A stretch of DNA of 64,000 nucleotides from Chlamydia sp. 17-3921 (GTDB lineage Bacteria; Chlamydiota; Chlamydiia; Chlamydiales; Chlamydiaceae), in NCBI RefSeq assembly GCF_902705545.1, contig NZ_CACSHH010000015.1, positions 123,482 through 187,481 of the forward strand. Reading direction: 5' to 3'. The translations under genes and the position numbers were made by a program. Below are positions 12,048 to 23,256 of this stretch, piece by piece (the first letter of the stretch is position 1; each line of letters opens with the position of its first letter). The notes under the pieces are model-generated. The model did not search any database, was not told the DNA's origin, and saw only the letters and a list, made by a program, of their open reading frames with translations.

Positions 12048-12096
12048 AATAACTCTAAAACTAATGTCAGGTTCTATCTAAATAGAAGCGGAAATT

Positions 12097-12723
12097 TTAA
12101 GAACCTTGAAATATCATTTCACGAAAGTCTTTTTGCAAATATCGCAAAAACAACTCTAACAAAGCTTCAGAACTCAAATCTAAAACCCAATTCTTCTCTT
12201 CCACTTTGAGTTGAACGCCACCAGAGAAACTCCCCACAACAAGGCCTTTCTTTCGTAACTTTGCTGTTACAGATTTTCCTAAAAGCTCATTAATAGCACG
12301 AGGAGATATGTGTTTTCCTATAGATACACTGATATTTCCAAAAACTCCTTGGTTTTCTACAAAGGAAATAAGAGCTTCTGTAAGCTTTGTAACAATTTCA
12401 GGATTTATAGAAACTTGCTCCAACCATTCAACTAAAGATTCTCGGAAAATTTTATGCTCTACGGCTTGCTTTAATGCCTCTAGAGAGCGTTTTCCAGCTA
12501 AAATGAGGGAAGCCTCACCCTGTTTTATTTTATGATTAGCTTGTTCTTCTGCAGCAAGGACAATACCTTTGGCTTGATCTTGAGCTTCCTGAATAATTCG
12601 TTTTGCTTGTTCTTTTGCGTTGCGAATAATAATGGCTGCTTCTTCTTCTGCAGGCTTCAGAGTTTCCACTCGTAAAGTATTACAAATTTGTTTCAGTTTA
12701 TCTTTCGCACCAAGATCTGCCAT
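12097..12723 (-). CDS. atpE: V-type ATP synthase subunit E
   Basis: Peripheral stalk subunit of the V/A-ATPase, 208 residues. Residues about 20-90 form a long Ala/Glu/Lys-rich helix ([20 protein letters not shown]) that should pair as the stalk coiled coil; the C-terminal half is a globular head-binding domain ending in IFQGS. First gene of the ATPase operon, 49 bases before the DUF2764-like gene. It is divergent from the CT311-like gene; the 122-base gap upstream has a possible minus-strand promoter (TTGAAT, 16 bases, TAAGAT). Confidence 0.93.
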   Translation of the reverse strand: MADLGAKDKLKQICNTLRVETLKPAEEEAAIIIRNAKEQAKRIIQEAQDQAKGIVLAAEEQANHKIKQGEASLILAGKRSLEALKQAVEHKIFRESLVEWLEQVSINPEIVTKLTEALISFVENQGVFGNISVSIGKHISPRAINELLGKSVTAKLRKKGLVVGSFSGGVQLKVEEKNWVLDLSSEALLELFLRYLQKDFREMIFQGS

Positions 12724-12845
12724 GATATTTTACCACTTGCTCTATGAGGAAACAGAGTGTATCTTAAAAAGATAGCAATATGATTCAACTAATCTCGTAG
12801 TTTATAGTATTACCTCATTTAAATAAAATTAAATAAAAGAGTTCC

Positions 12846-13607
12846 ATGAAAAGCCTTGTTTTTTTTGCAATTCTATTAGCAATGCCTTCTGTAGAAGCTG
12901 CGCGTAAAGTACAGGCAACTACTCTTCCCCACACCAAGCAGACTTCTAAACCAGTGTTAAAAAAGCCCCAGAGAAAATCTTCAAATCCCGGATCGAACTC
13001 TGTAAAAAAATTTTCTCAGCAACAATCTAGAAAAAAGCCTCAACAAAAAAGTAAAAGGAAATCTTCTCTACAAACAAACACATCATTAACATGGACTTCA
13101 TATTCAGGAGCAGGCTATACAATACGTTTTCCCCAAACATGGCAATGCATAGACGATAAAGCTCAACTTCCGGAAAAACTTGATGCAGTGTTCATTGGTC
13201 GCGGGAGTGGCAGCTTAACACCGACTATCAACCTTGCTCAAGAGATTACATCAAAAACTCCTTCTGAATACATAGAGGAGATATTATCATATCATAAAAC
13301 GAAGGATTCTACTTTAGAATCTTCTATTTTTGCGCGCATTCAATCCCCTAGTGGAGAGTTTACTATTATCAAAACAGAAAAGAATTCTTCATGGGGACGA
13401 GTTTATTGCTTACAAGCTGTTGCAGTTTTAAACCATTCAGCTTACATCTTCACCAGCACATCAACCTTAGAAGATTATCCGGAACTGTCTTTAATTTTTT
13501 TAAAGACTGTAGCTTCCTTTGAACTAGATGCTAATGAAATTTTGTCAGGAACTTCTGTCCTTGAAGAAGCATTAAAGAAATTCGAAAAAGAAACTCAAGC
13601 AAATTAA
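12846..13607 (+). CDS. CT311-like secreted protein with basic N-terminal region and PsbP-like domain
   Basis: 253 residues. A signal peptide (MKSLVFFAILLAMPSVEA) is followed by a strongly basic, low-complexity stretch at residues about 28-75, rich in Lys/Ser/Gln with clusters such as RKKPQQKSKRKSS, then a folded domain starting YTIRFPQTWQC that resembles PsbP/Mog1-type domains. The place between atpE and the zinc-ribbon gene matches CT311 of C. trachomatis, reported (from memory) to be secreted into host cytosol and nucleus; the basic clusters could serve as nuclear localisation signals. It overlaps the convergent minus-strand gene by 4 bases at the stop codons. Confidence 0.85.
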   Translation: MKSLVFFAILLAMPSVEAARKVQATTLPHTKQTSKPVLKKPQRKSSNPGSNSVKKFSQQQSRKKPQQKSKRKSSLQTNTSLTWTSYSGAGYTIRFPQTWQCIDDKAQLPEKLDAVFIGRGSGSLTPTINLAQEITSKTPSEYIEEILSYHKTKDSTLESSIFARIQSPSGEFTIIKTEKNSSWGRVYCLQAVAVLNHSAYIFTSTSTLEDYPELSLIFLKTVASFELDANEILSGTSVLEEALKKFEKETQAN

Positions 13608-13990
13608 GAAAAAACAACACACTCTTTATGAAGAACATTCTTCTTCAAGGCATCGAAAATAAAGTGTATCGCTATTTTTTCTCCATTTATAGATAAATTC
13701 AAGACTACGGGAAATCTAGAGAACAATAATTGAAAAGGAATTTCTACAGATGCATCTTGAATAGAAACAGAGACTGTAGCATCTCCAAGAATTGGACTTG
13801 CATCGTGAATCCTTGAACATAAAGCAACAAACTGTCGAACAGAATTACGCATTACAGAATCAAAGACAAAGGTAGAAGAACACGAATCACAAATCAAACT
13901 TTCTTCTAAATCAAAAACAGAAAAAGAAACAGACCCCTTTTTGCAACAGGGACAAGAAAAAGTTAATAGCGAGTTTTTGCTTTGGGTCAT
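13604..13990 (-). CDS. Small zinc-ribbon protein (CT312-type)
   Basis: 128-residue protein of unknown function. The N-terminus holds two Cys pairs, CPCC at about residues 13-16 and CDSC at 34-37, spaced as a zinc ribbon; the rest is a small beta-rich domain with no membrane segment. The C. trachomatis counterpart (CT312) was once labelled a predicted ferredoxin, from memory, but the Cys spacing fits zinc binding better than an iron-sulphur ferredoxin. It follows tal by about 60 bases on the same strand and meets the CT311-like gene tail to tail. Confidence 0.8.
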   Translation of the reverse strand: MTQSKNSLLTFSCPCCKKGSVSFSVFDLEESLICDSCSSTFVFDSVMRNSVRQFVALCSRIHDASPILGDATVSVSIQDASVEIPFQLLFSRFPVVLNLSINGEKIAIHFIFDALKKNVLHKECVVFS

Positions 13991-14005
13991 GTTTTCTTTC
14001 TTCTT

Positions 14006-14035
14006 TTTCCCTAAAGCGTGTTTGTCTTAGGGAAA
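14006..14035. other. Hairpin between tal and the zinc-ribbon gene
   Basis: A 9-bp perfect stem (TTTCCCTAA at 14006-14014 with TTAGGGAAA at 14027-14035) around a 12-base loop. Both flanking genes are on the minus strand, and on that strand the hairpin is followed by AAGAAG rather than T residues. It is therefore not a clear terminator; it may be an RNA-stability or processing element. Confidence 0.4.
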
Positions 14036-14050
14036 TTAGACTCTCTTTTT

Positions 14051-15034
14051 TTAAGCTTCAGCAGCTCCTATTTGCTTAATAAACTCAGTAACTGCTGCCT
14101 CAAGAATTTGAGTATCTCCAGCAAATATACGAATCCCTTCAGCAAGTTTTTCTGTTGCCATGGCATCTTCATTCATCAAAAAACGAAAAATACTTTCTGA
14201 AATCTCTACAGATTGTATATCCAAAGCCTTAGCTTCTTCAGAATCAAGCTTCTTAGTAATTTTTGTTTGGTCTTTTCGCAATTCTTCTAACAGCTTAGGA
14301 GAAATCGTAAGAAGATCACAACCTGCAAGAGCTAAGACTTGTTCCTTTGTTCGGAAAGAAGCTGCCATAACTTGAGTAGAAATATCAAACTTCTTATAAT
14401 AAGAATAAATATTCGCAACAGAAGCGACCCCTGGATCAGCTTCTATAGAATAGCCTTCCTCTCCATAAGCAGCAATCCACCAATCATAAATGCGACCAAC
14501 AAAAGGTGAAACTAGAGTTGCTTTAGCTTGAGCTGCAGCAATCGCTTGAATCAGGTTAAAAACTAAGGTCACGTTGCATGAGATTTTTTGACTTTCCAGT
14601 AATTTAACAGCTTGGATACCTTCCCAAGTAGCGGGAATCTTAACCAATAGACGTTTTTTATCCCCACCCATAGCTTCGTATAACTGTGACAAAAATACGG
14701 CTCGTTGCACCATAGCTTCTGTATTAAAAGACAATCGTGCATCTATTTCTAAAGAAACTCTTCCAGGAATATTTTTTAGAATCTCCAAACCAAAATTAAT
14801 TTGGATTTTATCCAAAATAAAAGTCAAAGTTTGAATGTTGTCGCCTTTTTGTTGGATACCCCAAGCAACAGCTTCATTTATAAGATCTTGATACTTAGTT
14901 TCTTGAGCGACCTTCAAAATTAAAGAGGGATTTGTTGTAGCGTCTTGAGCTCCTGACGATTTTACTAACTCAGGATCTCCACTATCACAAACGATAGAAC
15001 TCCACTCTTGTAATTGATCTAATTGGCTGGACAT
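14051..15034 (-). CDS. tal: Transaldolase
   Basis: Non-oxidative pentose phosphate enzyme that moves a dihydroxyacetone unit from sedoheptulose 7-phosphate to glyceraldehyde 3-phosphate. 327 residues, TalB-like size. Seen motifs: [12 protein letters not shown] near the N-terminus, [12 protein letters not shown], and the Schiff-base lysine in [12 protein letters not shown] (about residue 136); [10 protein letters not shown] is also typical. It lies downstream of rpoC, separated by a strong hairpin, and before the zinc-ribbon gene. Confidence 0.97.
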   Translation of the reverse strand: MSSQLDQLQEWSSIVCDSGDPELVKSSGAQDATTNPSLILKVAQETKYQDLINEAVAWGIQQKGDNIQTLTFILDKIQINFGLEILKNIPGRVSLEIDARLSFNTEAMVQRAVFLSQLYEAMGGDKKRLLVKIPATWEGIQAVKLLESQKISCNVTLVFNLIQAIAAAQAKATLVSPFVGRIYDWWIAAYGEEGYSIEADPGVASVANIYSYYKKFDISTQVMAASFRTKEQVLALAGCDLLTISPKLLEELRKDQTKITKKLDSEEAKALDIQSVEISESIFRFLMNEDAMATEKLAEGIRIFAGDTQILEAAVTEFIKQIGAAEA

Positions 15035-15095
15035 ACGTTCCCTGCTATCATCATTACTCTCTAGGCCAGGCTATCAAAAAAAATGATTACTATCA

Positions 15096-15124
15096 AGGAG
15101 GTTTGGGCGTTATCCAAACCTCCT
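15096..15124 (-). terminator. Strong hairpin after rpoC, probable terminator
   Basis: An 11-bp perfect GC-containing stem (AGGAGGTTTGG at 15096-15106 with CCAAACCTCCT at 15114-15124) with a 7-base loop, 30 bases beyond the rpoC stop. On the minus strand a T8 run follows about 13 bases later rather than directly, so it is a plausible but not textbook intrinsic terminator. It would end the infA-to-rpoC block before tal. Confidence 0.65.
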
Positions 15125-15155
15125 CATTTTCAATCTTATAAACTAACGTCTAGCT

Positions 15156-18100
15156 CTAACAAACACATTCTGATTCACTAACAAAATCAAAAACAAGATC
15201 TTCTTGCTCTCGCTCTAAATAATGTTTTATACGTTTATGAGTTTCAAATCCAGTTCCACCAGGAATCATATGACCCATGATAACATTTTCTTTGAAACCT
15301 AAAAGATAGTCAGTTTTACTACTACAAGCGGCATCAGTTAAAACACGTGTTGTATCTTGGAACGATGCTGCAGAAATAAATGACTCTGTTCCTAAAGAAG
15401 CCTTGGTAATTCCTAGCAAAACAGGAACAGCTTGAGCAGGCTTTCCTCCATCTTCTTCTGTACGACGATTTTCTTCATAAAATTCTTTTTTATTTACATC
15501 TTCTCCAAAAAGCAATGTTGTATCGCCTGGATCGGTAATACGAACCTTTTGAAGCATTTGCCTTACGATAATCTCAATATGCTTATCGTTGATATCCACA
15601 CCTTGCAGACGATAAACTTCTTGAACCTCGTTAACAAGATATTTTTGAAGTTCTCGAACACCACAAATTTCTAAGATTTCGTGAGGAACAACCAATCCAT
15701 CGGTGAGTTGCTGACCTTTGATAACACTATCACCACGTTGAACAATCATATGTTTAGTTAGAGGAATTAAATGTTCCTCTTCCATTCCAGTCACTTCATC
15801 ACAAACAACAAGGATTCGTTTATTTTTCTGAATTCCTTTGAAATCGACAACACCATCTATTTTTGCAATATCTGCAGCATCTTCAGGCTTACGAGCTTCT
15901 ACTAACTCTGCAATACGAGGTAAGCCACCTGTAATGTCCTTTGTTTTAATTGCTCCTCGAGGAAGTCTCGCTAAAAGCATTCCAGGATCTATCTTTTGTC
16001 CTTCTTCAACAGAGATAATTGCTCCAGAAGGAATCGCATAAGTTCCAACAAGCTCTGAAAGACCTGGATCACTATAAATAGCAATCTGAGGATGAAGCTC
16101 TCCACGATGCTGTTTTACAATGAGCTCTACAAGTTCAGTTTTTTTATTAACAACTTTTTCTGTAGAAATTCCCTCTACTAAATCTTCGTATTTTACATAG
16201 CCTGGCTTATCACAAATAATTGGAATGTTATGTAGTTCAACTTCAGCAATTCTCTGTCCTTGAGTTACAGACTCTCCATCAGCAACAAGAATTTTTACAC
16301 CAAGCTCTACAGGAAACGTTTCCAAACTTTCAATAGATTTTGTCCCGAGTAATTTCTTATATTCTTCAAGACTACGACCTTCATCTCGGACAATATGCAA
16401 AGCTCCCTTCTTATTCAAAACAAGGTTGTTTCCGTCTTGACCTTTAACGAATCGCAAATCAGTATATACCAAGATACCTCGACTATTCGAAATAATCTCC
16501 GGTGTTGAAGATGTTGCTGCAATACCTCCAAGGTGGAATGTTCTCATTGTTAACTGTGTTCCAGGCTCACCAATTGACTGGGCAGCAATAATACCTACAG
16601 CTTCTCCCATACCAATGAGCCTACCGTTAGCTAAATTTAAGCCATAACATTTAGCACAAACACCGCGACTGCTTTCGCAAGTTAGCGTAGAGCGAATTTT
16701 TATCGATTCAATTCCGGAATCATCTATAGCTTCTGCCTGCGCAGAAGTTAATACATCACCATTTTGTGCTAATAATCTACTCTTATCTCCTGGTTGATAA
16801 ATATCTTCTGCTGCAGTACGACCGTAAATTCGATCTTTCAAAGGCAAAAGTTCTTCAGAACCTTGACGAACGGCAGAAATTTCAATGTGATTTAAAGTAC
16901 CACAATCTCTTTCTGTAATGATAACGTCTTGGGCAACATCAACCAGCCTTCGAGTCAGATAACCAGAGTCTGCAGTCTTCAACGCTGTATCAGCCAAACC
17001 TTTTCGAGCTCCGTGAGATGAAATCGAATACTCTAAAACAGTAAGACCTTCTCGAAAGTTAGATGTAATTGGTGATTCAATAATAGCTCTATTCGGTTTT
17101 GCCATTAGACCCCGTAAAGCTCCCAATTGTTTCAACTGAGATCTATTTCCTCGAGCTCCAGAATCAATCATCAAAAATAGTGGGTTATGCTTGCTTCGCG
17201 TTTGTTTACTGATCTCTACATAAAGGGCATCTGAAAGTTGTTCTGAAACCTCAGTCCAAATACTAATAGTTTTAGAATGACGTTCGCCATCTGTAATGAT
17301 ACCATCTTCATATTGCTTTCTTACAGTAGCAACCTTACTATAAGCATCTCTAAGGATTTCTTCTTTAATTTCTGGAATTTTAACATCTTTCAATCCCATA
17401 GAAATCGCAGCCTTAGTCGCTTGAGTAAATCCAAGATCTTTAAGATCATCTAGAAAACGCACTGTAGCCTCAAGGCCAACTTTTTTGTAGCATTGCAAAA
17501 TGAGTTCACTGATACGCTTACTTGGCATGCTATAATTTTGGAAACCAAGCTCTTTAGGAACAATTCTATTAAATAAAACTCTTCCTGGAGTTGTTTCGAT
17601 AATTTGACCATCTATACGGACTTTTATTTTCTCATGAATATGGATGCCGCGCCCTGTTTCATCACGACGAGATCCCAAAGGCTCATCTAAGAACCCACCA
17701 TTATGTAAAGCTCTTAATACTTCAATAACATCTTTAAATGTCTTAGTTTTTCCTCCATGATCCTCGGGAAAATAAGTGGGATCAGCCATAAGATAATACA
17801 ATCCCAGAGTCATATCTTTTGAAGGAATCGCAACGGGTTTACCTGAAGAAGGAAGAAAAATATTATCAGGAGCCATCATCAAGACTTTAGCTTCCAGTTG
17901 TGCCTCAATAGAAAGAGGAACGTGAACAGCCATTTGGTCTCCATCAAAGTCTGCATTAAATGCTGCACAAACTAATGGATGAACTCGAATTGCTTTACCT
18001 TCGATCAATACAGGTTCAAACGCTTGTATTCCTAAACGATGAAGCGTGGGAGCCCGATTAAGTAGAACAGGATGTCCTTTAATAATTTCCTCTAAAACAT

Positions 18101-19337
18101 CCCAGACTTCGGGAGCCCCTCTTTGAATCATTTTTTTAGCTGAGCGGATAGTGTAAACGCTTCCTAAATCTTTAAGTCTTTTAATAATGAAAGGCTCAAA
18201 TAATTCTAATGCCATTTCCTTAGGGAGACCACACTGATTAAATTTCAATTCTGGTCCAACGATGATCACTGAACGACCAGAATAATCAACACGTTTTCCT
18301 AAAAGATTTTGACGAAAACGACCATTTTTACCTTTCAACATTTCGGAGAGAGATTTTAAAGGTCGATTTCCAGCTCCCATAACAGGATGACCATGCCGCC
18401 CGTTATCAAATAACGCATCAACAGCTTCTTGTAACATGCGTTTCTCATTACGAACGATTACTTCTGGAGTTTTTAATCTTAAAATTGCCTTTAAACGATT
18501 ATTTCGATTAATTACACGACGATATAAATCATTTAGGTCGGAAGTAGCGAAACGACCTCCATCTAAAGGGACAAGAGGGCGAAGATCCGGTGGAACTACA
18601 GGAATAGTTTTCAATACCATCCACTCAGCATTATTAGATGAAGAAACAAACCCTTCTATGATCTTTAGACGTTTAGCAAGCTTCATTCTTGCTTGCTGAG
18701 ATTTAGTTTTACGTAAGCGATCTTTCAATTCTTTTAATAAACTTTGAAGATCTTCAGACTTCAACAGATCGTAGACAGCTTCTCCACCCATTTTAGCAAC
18801 AAAAGCATCTTTTCCCCATCGCTCAACAACTTCACGATACTGAGCATCATTAAGAAGTTGCTTTTTAGTTAAATCTGTCTTACCAGGATCAATAACGACA
18901 TACTCTTCATAATAAATAACTCGTTCTAGGTCTGAAGCAGTCATTCCTAAAACATTTCCTATTCTAGAGGGGGTCGTTTTAAAAAACCAAATATGTACAA
19001 TAGGAACTGCTAGTTCAATATGAGCCATACGCTCACGACGAACTTTAGACAAGGTTACCTCTACACCACAACGATCGCAAACAATTCCCTTGTGCTTGAT
19101 TTTCTTATATTTACCACAACAACATTCCCAATCTTTAGTAGGACCAAAGATTTTTTCACAAAATAAGCCGCCTTTCTCAGGCTTAAAAGTACGATAGTTT
19201 ATTGTTTCAGGCTTTTTAATCTCTCCACAAGACCACTTATCTCGAATTGTAATATCTGAGGCGATACCTATTTCCAATTTATCAAACAACTCTTCTTTAG
19301 ATAAAGCTGCAATGTCTCGAGAACTTTCTCCGAACAT
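15156..19337 (-). CDS. rpoC: RNA polymerase beta' subunit
   Basis: Catalytic beta' subunit of RNA polymerase, 1393 residues. The start is ATG 19337 (MFGESSRDIAALS) with GGAG just upstream; a TTG at 19352 is less likely. Seen: N-terminal zinc site CCCGKYKKIKHKGIVCDRCG, the Mg-binding loop NADFDGDQMAVH, the second zinc cluster (CESSRGVCAKCYG), bridge helix region and C-terminal repeats. Starts 23 bases after rpoB, same operon. Complete, no anomalies. Confidence 0.99.
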   Translation of the reverse strand: MFGESSRDIAALSKEELFDKLEIGIASDITIRDKWSCGEIKKPETINYRTFKPEKGGLFCEKIFGPTKDWECCCGKYKKIKHKGIVCDRCGVEVTLSKVRRERMAHIELAVPIVHIWFFKTTPSRIGNVLGMTASDLERVIYYEEYVVIDPGKTDLTKKQLLNDAQYREVVERWGKDAFVAKMGGEAVYDLLKSEDLQSLLKELKDRLRKTKSQQARMKLAKRLKIIEGFVSSSNNAEWMVLKTIPVVPPDLRPLVPLDGGRFATSDLNDLYRRVINRNNRLKAILRLKTPEVIVRNEKRMLQEAVDALFDNGRHGHPVMGAGNRPLKSLSEMLKGKNGRFRQNLLGKRVDYSGRSVIIVGPELKFNQCGLPKEMALELFEPFIIKRLKDLGSVYTIRSAKKMIQRGAPEVWDVLEEIIKGHPVLLNRAPTLHRLGIQAFEPVLIEGKAIRVHPLVCAAFNADFDGDQMAVHVPLSIEAQLEAKVLMMAPDNIFLPSSGKPVAIPSKDMTLGLYYLMADPTYFPEDHGGKTKTFKDVIEVLRALHNGGFLDEPLGSRRDETGRGIHIHEKIKVRIDGQIIETTPGRVLFNRIVPKELGFQNYSMPSKRISELILQCYKKVGLEATVRFLDDLKDLGFTQATKAAISMGLKDVKIPEIKEEILRDAYSKVATVRKQYEDGIITDGERHSKTISIWTEVSEQLSDALYVEISKQTRSKHNPLFLMIDSGARGNRSQLKQLGALRGLMAKPNRAIIESPITSNFREGLTVLEYSISSHGARKGLADTALKTADSGYLTRRLVDVAQDVIITERDCGTLNHIEISAVRQGSEELLPLKDRIYGRTAAEDIYQPGDKSRLLAQNGDVLTSAQAEAIDDSGIESIKIRSTLTCESSRGVCAKCYGLNLANGRLIGMGEAVGIIAAQSIGEPGTQLTMRTFHLGGIAATSSTPEIISNSRGILVYTDLRFVKGQDGNNLVLNKKGALHIVRDEGRSLEEYKKLLGTKSIESLETFPVELGVKILVADGESVTQGQRIAEVELHNIPIICDKPGYVKYEDLVEGISTEKVVNKKTELVELIVKQHRGELHPQIAIYSDPGLSELVGTYAIPSGAIISVEEGQKIDPGMLLARLPRGAIKTKDITGGLPRIAELVEARKPEDAADIAKIDGVVDFKGIQKNKRILVVCDEVTGMEEEHLIPLTKHMIVQRGDSVIKGQQLTDGLVVPHEILEICGVRELQKYLVNEVQEVYRLQGVDINDKHIEIIVRQMLQKVRITDPGDTTLLFGEDVNKKEFYEENRRTEEDGGKPAQAVPVLLGITKASLGTESFISAASFQDTTRVLTDAACSSKTDYLLGFKENVIMGHMIPGGTGFETHKRIKHYLEREQEDLVFDFVSESECVC

Positions 19338-19360
19338 TATTTTCTCCAACAAGTGATTTT

Positions 19361-22300
19361 TTAAGCGTCTACAACCATAGGGCGAACATCAAGCCCCAGG
19401 CCTTGCATCTCTTTGATTAACACGTTAAATGATTCAGGAGTTCCTGACCTTAAGAGATTTTCTCCTTTGACAATGGATTCGTAAATCCTTGTTCTTCCAG
19501 AGACATCATCAGATTTTACTGTTAAAATTTCTTGGAGCATATGAGCTACACCATAAGCTTCTAAAGCCCAAACCTCCATTTCCCCGAATCTCTGACCTCC
19601 CATCTGAGCTTTACCACCGAGAGGTTGCTGTGTGACTAAGGAATACGGCCCAATAGATCTTGCGTGAATTTTATCAGCAATTAGGTGACTGAGTTTTAAC
19701 ATATAGATGTAGCCTATTACAACTTTATTATCAAAACGCTCACCCGTTTTACCGTCATATAAGAAAGACTTTCCATCTTCAGGTAAACCTTGCTCTATCA
19801 TCATATCCCAAATACGATTCTCTGGGAAACCTTCAAAAACTGGGGTTTTAACATAAATTCCTGCAGTTTTAGCAGCATAACCCAAATGAGTCTCCAATAC
19901 TTGCCCTAGGTTCATCCTAGATGGCACTCCTAGAGGATTAAGAATCATTTGAACAGTTTCTCCGTTAGAGAGATAAGGCATATCTGCCTCTGGAACTATC
20001 TTAGAAACCACTCCTTTATTTCCATGGCGTCCCGCCATTTTGTCTCCAACTTGAAGCTTACGCTTTGAAGCAACGTATACTTTCACTTGACGAATTACTC
20101 CATGATCAAGATCAGCATCTCCTTCGCGAATATGTTCTATTTCAGTTTTATAATTAACTTCTAAGCATTGTAGAGCTGTTTCATAATCAGATAAAAGACT
20201 TTTTAACACATCATATATCTCGCATGAAGGCATAAGAAGATCTACCAAAGCTTCTTGTTCAAGAAGTTCAATCATTTCTTGATCAAAGATAGCACCCTCA
20301 TGAACTAAAGTGTCCGCAGTACGTCGGTGAATAATTGCTGCTGGAGCTTTTTCATTAAGCAATAAAGCTCCGATTTTTTCTTTATAATCTGTTTTAAGTG
20401 CTGAAACTTGGTTTTTATACCCTTTTTGCAAATCTTTAAGATGAACAGCCTCTTCAACAAGCTCATCATCACTTTTTGATAGTCTATCTTTTCTACTAAA
20501 GACTTTAACATCCATAACAACGCCTTCAGTGCCCGGAGGAACTGTTAAAGAGGCGTCCTTAACATCAGCAGCTTTTTCTCCAAAAATAGCTCTTAGCAAT
20601 CGTTCTTCCGGAGCTAATTCTGTTTCCGACTTTGGAGTAATCTTACCAACTAAAATATCTCCTGGTTTAACTTCTGCACCAATACGAATAATACCGTCTT
20701 CACCAAGATTTGCTAAAATTTCTTCAGATACATTAGGAATATCACGAGTGATCTCTTCTTTTCCTAATTTAGTATCTCTAGCAGTTAACTCAAACTCTTC
20801 AATGTAGATAGAAGTATAGGCATCATTTTTTATTAATTTTTCAGAAATGATAATAGCATCTTCGAAGTTGTATCCATACCACGGCATGAAAGCAACAAGA
20901 ACATTCTTACCCAAAGCAAGTTCTCCCCGATCCGTGGCAGGTCCATCAGCGATAACATCACCTTTGACTACTACGTCTCCAACAGAACATAATGGCCTCT
21001 GATTTATGCATGTTCCAGAGTTAGATCTTAAAAACTTCTTCAGCTGGTATGTACGCTTGATTGTTGGATTATGTTTTGATGCGACAATAATTTTATAGCC
21101 GTCAACAAATTCAACAACTCCATCTTCCTCAACAACAACAATAGCTCCAGAATCTTTCGCTGCGCGAGCTTCTAATCCTGTTCCGACAATAGGAGCCTCT
21201 GTTTTTAGTAAAGGTACAGCTTGACGTTGCATATTTGATCCCATTAAAGCACGATTCGCATCGTCATGCTCTAAGAAAGGAATTAATCCTGTAACAATAG
21301 AAACCAACTGTTTCGGAGAGACGTCCATATGTGTTACTGTAGAGGTATCAGCTTCAAAAGCCTCTCCACGATATCGAACCCAACAAACAGACTCTGTGAA
21401 CATATTAAATTCATCCAAGTTTGCAGAAGCTTGCGCGATAACGCACTCTTCCTCTGCATTCGCTGTCATATACTCGATTTCATCAGTAACCACTCCATCA
21501 CGAACAATGCGATAAGGAGTTTCAATAAATCCAAATTCATTAATTTTAGCAAACGCAGAAAGGGAGGATATCAAACCAATGTTTGGTCCTTCTGGTGTTT
21601 CAATGGGGCATATTCGACCATAGTGGCTAGAATGGACGTCACGAACTTCAAAACCTGCACGCTCTCTATTCAAACCTCCAGGTCCCAATGCTGACAAACG
21701 TCTCTTATGAGTAAGCTCTGCAACAGGATTGGTTTGATCCATAAATTGAGACAATTGGGAACGCCCAAAGAAATCTTTTAAAACACTTGCCAAACCTTTT
21801 GCAGAGACAATTTTACCTGGAGTTAATGTATCTGCAGAGAAATCAAAAAGATTCATACGTTCACGCACGATCTTTTCCATTCTAGCAAGTCCAGAACGAC
21901 ATTGGTTCTGAATAAGCTCTCCAACAGAACGAACACGACGATTAGCAAGATGATCAATATCATCAACACTAACTTTTTCATCTCCCATTTTCAGACGAAT
22001 TAAATATTTAAGAGCACCAATAACATCTTCTTTTCGCAATGTTACTTGTGATAATACTTCGTCATTCATTGGGAAACCCAACTTACGATTAAGCTTATAA
22101 CGCCCGACGCGTCCTAAATTATAACGTTTAGGATCGAAAAACAATCGCATAATCGTAGATCTAGCATTTGCAAGGGTAGCAGGTTCTCCAGGACGTAATC
22201 TACGGTAGAAATCTTTAAGAGCTGCCTCATAAGAGTCTGTTGGATCTTTTGCCAACATTTTAATAATAGGGTGATTTTCATCAGCCCCCAAGGCAATTTT

Positions 22301-23119
22301 TACTAATGAAATACCAGCATCTAACATGCGTTTTAACATGGCAGTGCTCAATTTTTCTCCAGCTTTACCATAGACTAAAGAGGAGGTTTCATCGATAACA
22401 TTATCAGCTAAAACTTTTCCGACAAGAATGGAAAAATCTTTTTCGCTTCTCAAAGCGCTTTCTTCAATTTTAAAGAACTCTTCTATAATATCTGCATCGG
22501 AAGAGTAGCCTAAAGCTCGAATGAAAGTCATTGCTAAAATTTTTCGTCGACGCTTTTTCCTATCAATATGAATATAGATTAAATCATTGATATCAAAAAT
22601 AGCTTCTAACCAACTTCCTCTATAAGGAATAATCCTAAACGAAAAAAGAAGATTCCCTTTAGAATGCCTTTCTTGTTCGAAGTTTATTCCTGGAGAGCGA
22701 TGTACTTGAGAAACAACAACACGCTCAGCTCCATTGATAATAAAAGTTCCTTTGTCCGTCATAATAGGAATAGTTCCCATATAGACTTCTTCTTCTTTTA
22801 TTCCAGTTTCATCTGTAAGACGAAAACGAACTTTCAGCGTTACACTATAGGTAATTCCCCTACGGATACATTCTTCAGGAGAGTACTTGGAGACCCCCAA
22901 ATTGTAAGAAAGATACTCTAAAATTGTAGCTTCATTGTACGATTTAATTGGAAAAATTTCTCTAAAGACTTCTTCTAAACCAACATTATCTCTTTCTTCT
23001 GCTAGCTTACCGATCTGAAGAAACTGCTTGTACGACTTAATTTGGACTTCAATAAGATTAGGAAGATCTAAGACATCTTCCTTTTTTTTAACACTGACCC
23101 GATGTGGGCTCTTGAACAT
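19361..23119 (-). CDS. rpoB: RNA polymerase beta subunit
   Basis: Beta subunit of RNA polymerase, target of rifampicin. I choose ATG 23119 ([16 protein letters not shown], 1252 residues) because it matches the chlamydial family N-terminus and has GCAGGAG about 8 bases upstream; an in-frame start at 23149 would add 10 residues. The rifampicin region is intact with wild-type residues ([23 protein letters not shown]), and [28 protein letters not shown] C-terminal motif is present. Preceded by a 137-base gap from rplL that holds a hairpin. Confidence 0.98.
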   Translation of the reverse strand: MFKSPHRVSVKKKEDVLDLPNLIEVQIKSYKQFLQIGKLAEERDNVGLEEVFREIFPIKSYNEATILEYLSYNLGVSKYSPEECIRRGITYSVTLKVRFRLTDETGIKEEEVYMGTIPIMTDKGTFIINGAERVVVSQVHRSPGINFEQERHSKGNLLFSFRIIPYRGSWLEAIFDINDLIYIHIDRKKRRRKILAMTFIRALGYSSDADIIEEFFKIEESALRSEKDFSILVGKVLADNVIDETSSLVYGKAGEKLSTAMLKRMLDAGISLVKIALGADENHPIIKMLAKDPTDSYEAALKDFYRRLRPGEPATLANARSTIMRLFFDPKRYNLGRVGRYKLNRKLGFPMNDEVLSQVTLRKEDVIGALKYLIRLKMGDEKVSVDDIDHLANRRVRSVGELIQNQCRSGLARMEKIVRERMNLFDFSADTLTPGKIVSAKGLASVLKDFFGRSQLSQFMDQTNPVAELTHKRRLSALGPGGLNRERAGFEVRDVHSSHYGRICPIETPEGPNIGLISSLSAFAKINEFGFIETPYRIVRDGVVTDEIEYMTANAEEECVIAQASANLDEFNMFTESVCWVRYRGEAFEADTSTVTHMDVSPKQLVSIVTGLIPFLEHDDANRALMGSNMQRQAVPLLKTEAPIVGTGLEARAAKDSGAIVVVEEDGVVEFVDGYKIIVASKHNPTIKRTYQLKKFLRSNSGTCINQRPLCSVGDVVVKGDVIADGPATDRGELALGKNVLVAFMPWYGYNFEDAIIISEKLIKNDAYTSIYIEEFELTARDTKLGKEEITRDIPNVSEEILANLGEDGIIRIGAEVKPGDILVGKITPKSETELAPEERLLRAIFGEKAADVKDASLTVPPGTEGVVMDVKVFSRKDRLSKSDDELVEEAVHLKDLQKGYKNQVSALKTDYKEKIGALLLNEKAPAAIIHRRTADTLVHEGAIFDQEMIELLEQEALVDLLMPSCEIYDVLKSLLSDYETALQCLEVNYKTEIEHIREGDADLDHGVIRQVKVYVASKRKLQVGDKMAGRHGNKGVVSKIVPEADMPYLSNGETVQMILNPLGVPSRMNLGQVLETHLGYAAKTAGIYVKTPVFEGFPENRIWDMMIEQGLPEDGKSFLYDGKTGERFDNKVVIGYIYMLKLSHLIADKIHARSIGPYSLVTQQPLGGKAQMGGQRFGEMEVWALEAYGVAHMLQEILTVKSDDVSGRTRIYESIVKGENLLRSGTPESFNVLIKEMQGLGLDVRPMVVDA

Positions 23120-23154
23120 GCTAGCTCTCCTGCTATTTTGATGCGACAAAACCT

Positions 23155-23187
23155 CCCTTACACAAGCTGTGTATACTTGTAAAAGGG
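23155..23187 (-). promoter_or_regulatory. Hairpin in the rplL-rpoB gap (attenuator or processing site)
   Basis: On the minus strand CCCTTTTACAAG (23187-23176) can pair with CTTGTGTAAGGG (23166-23155) around a 9-base loop, with one mismatch and one G-U pair in 12 bp. No T run follows. It sits between the ribosomal-protein genes and rpoB, where E. coli has an attenuator and RNase III site, so a role in lowering rpoBC expression relative to rplJL is a fair inference. Confidence 0.5.
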
Positions 23188-23256
23188 AACACTATAGTTT
23201 TTTATACATGAAAAGAAGTGAAAAGAAAAATCCTAAAATATTTTCTTTTCTCTACA

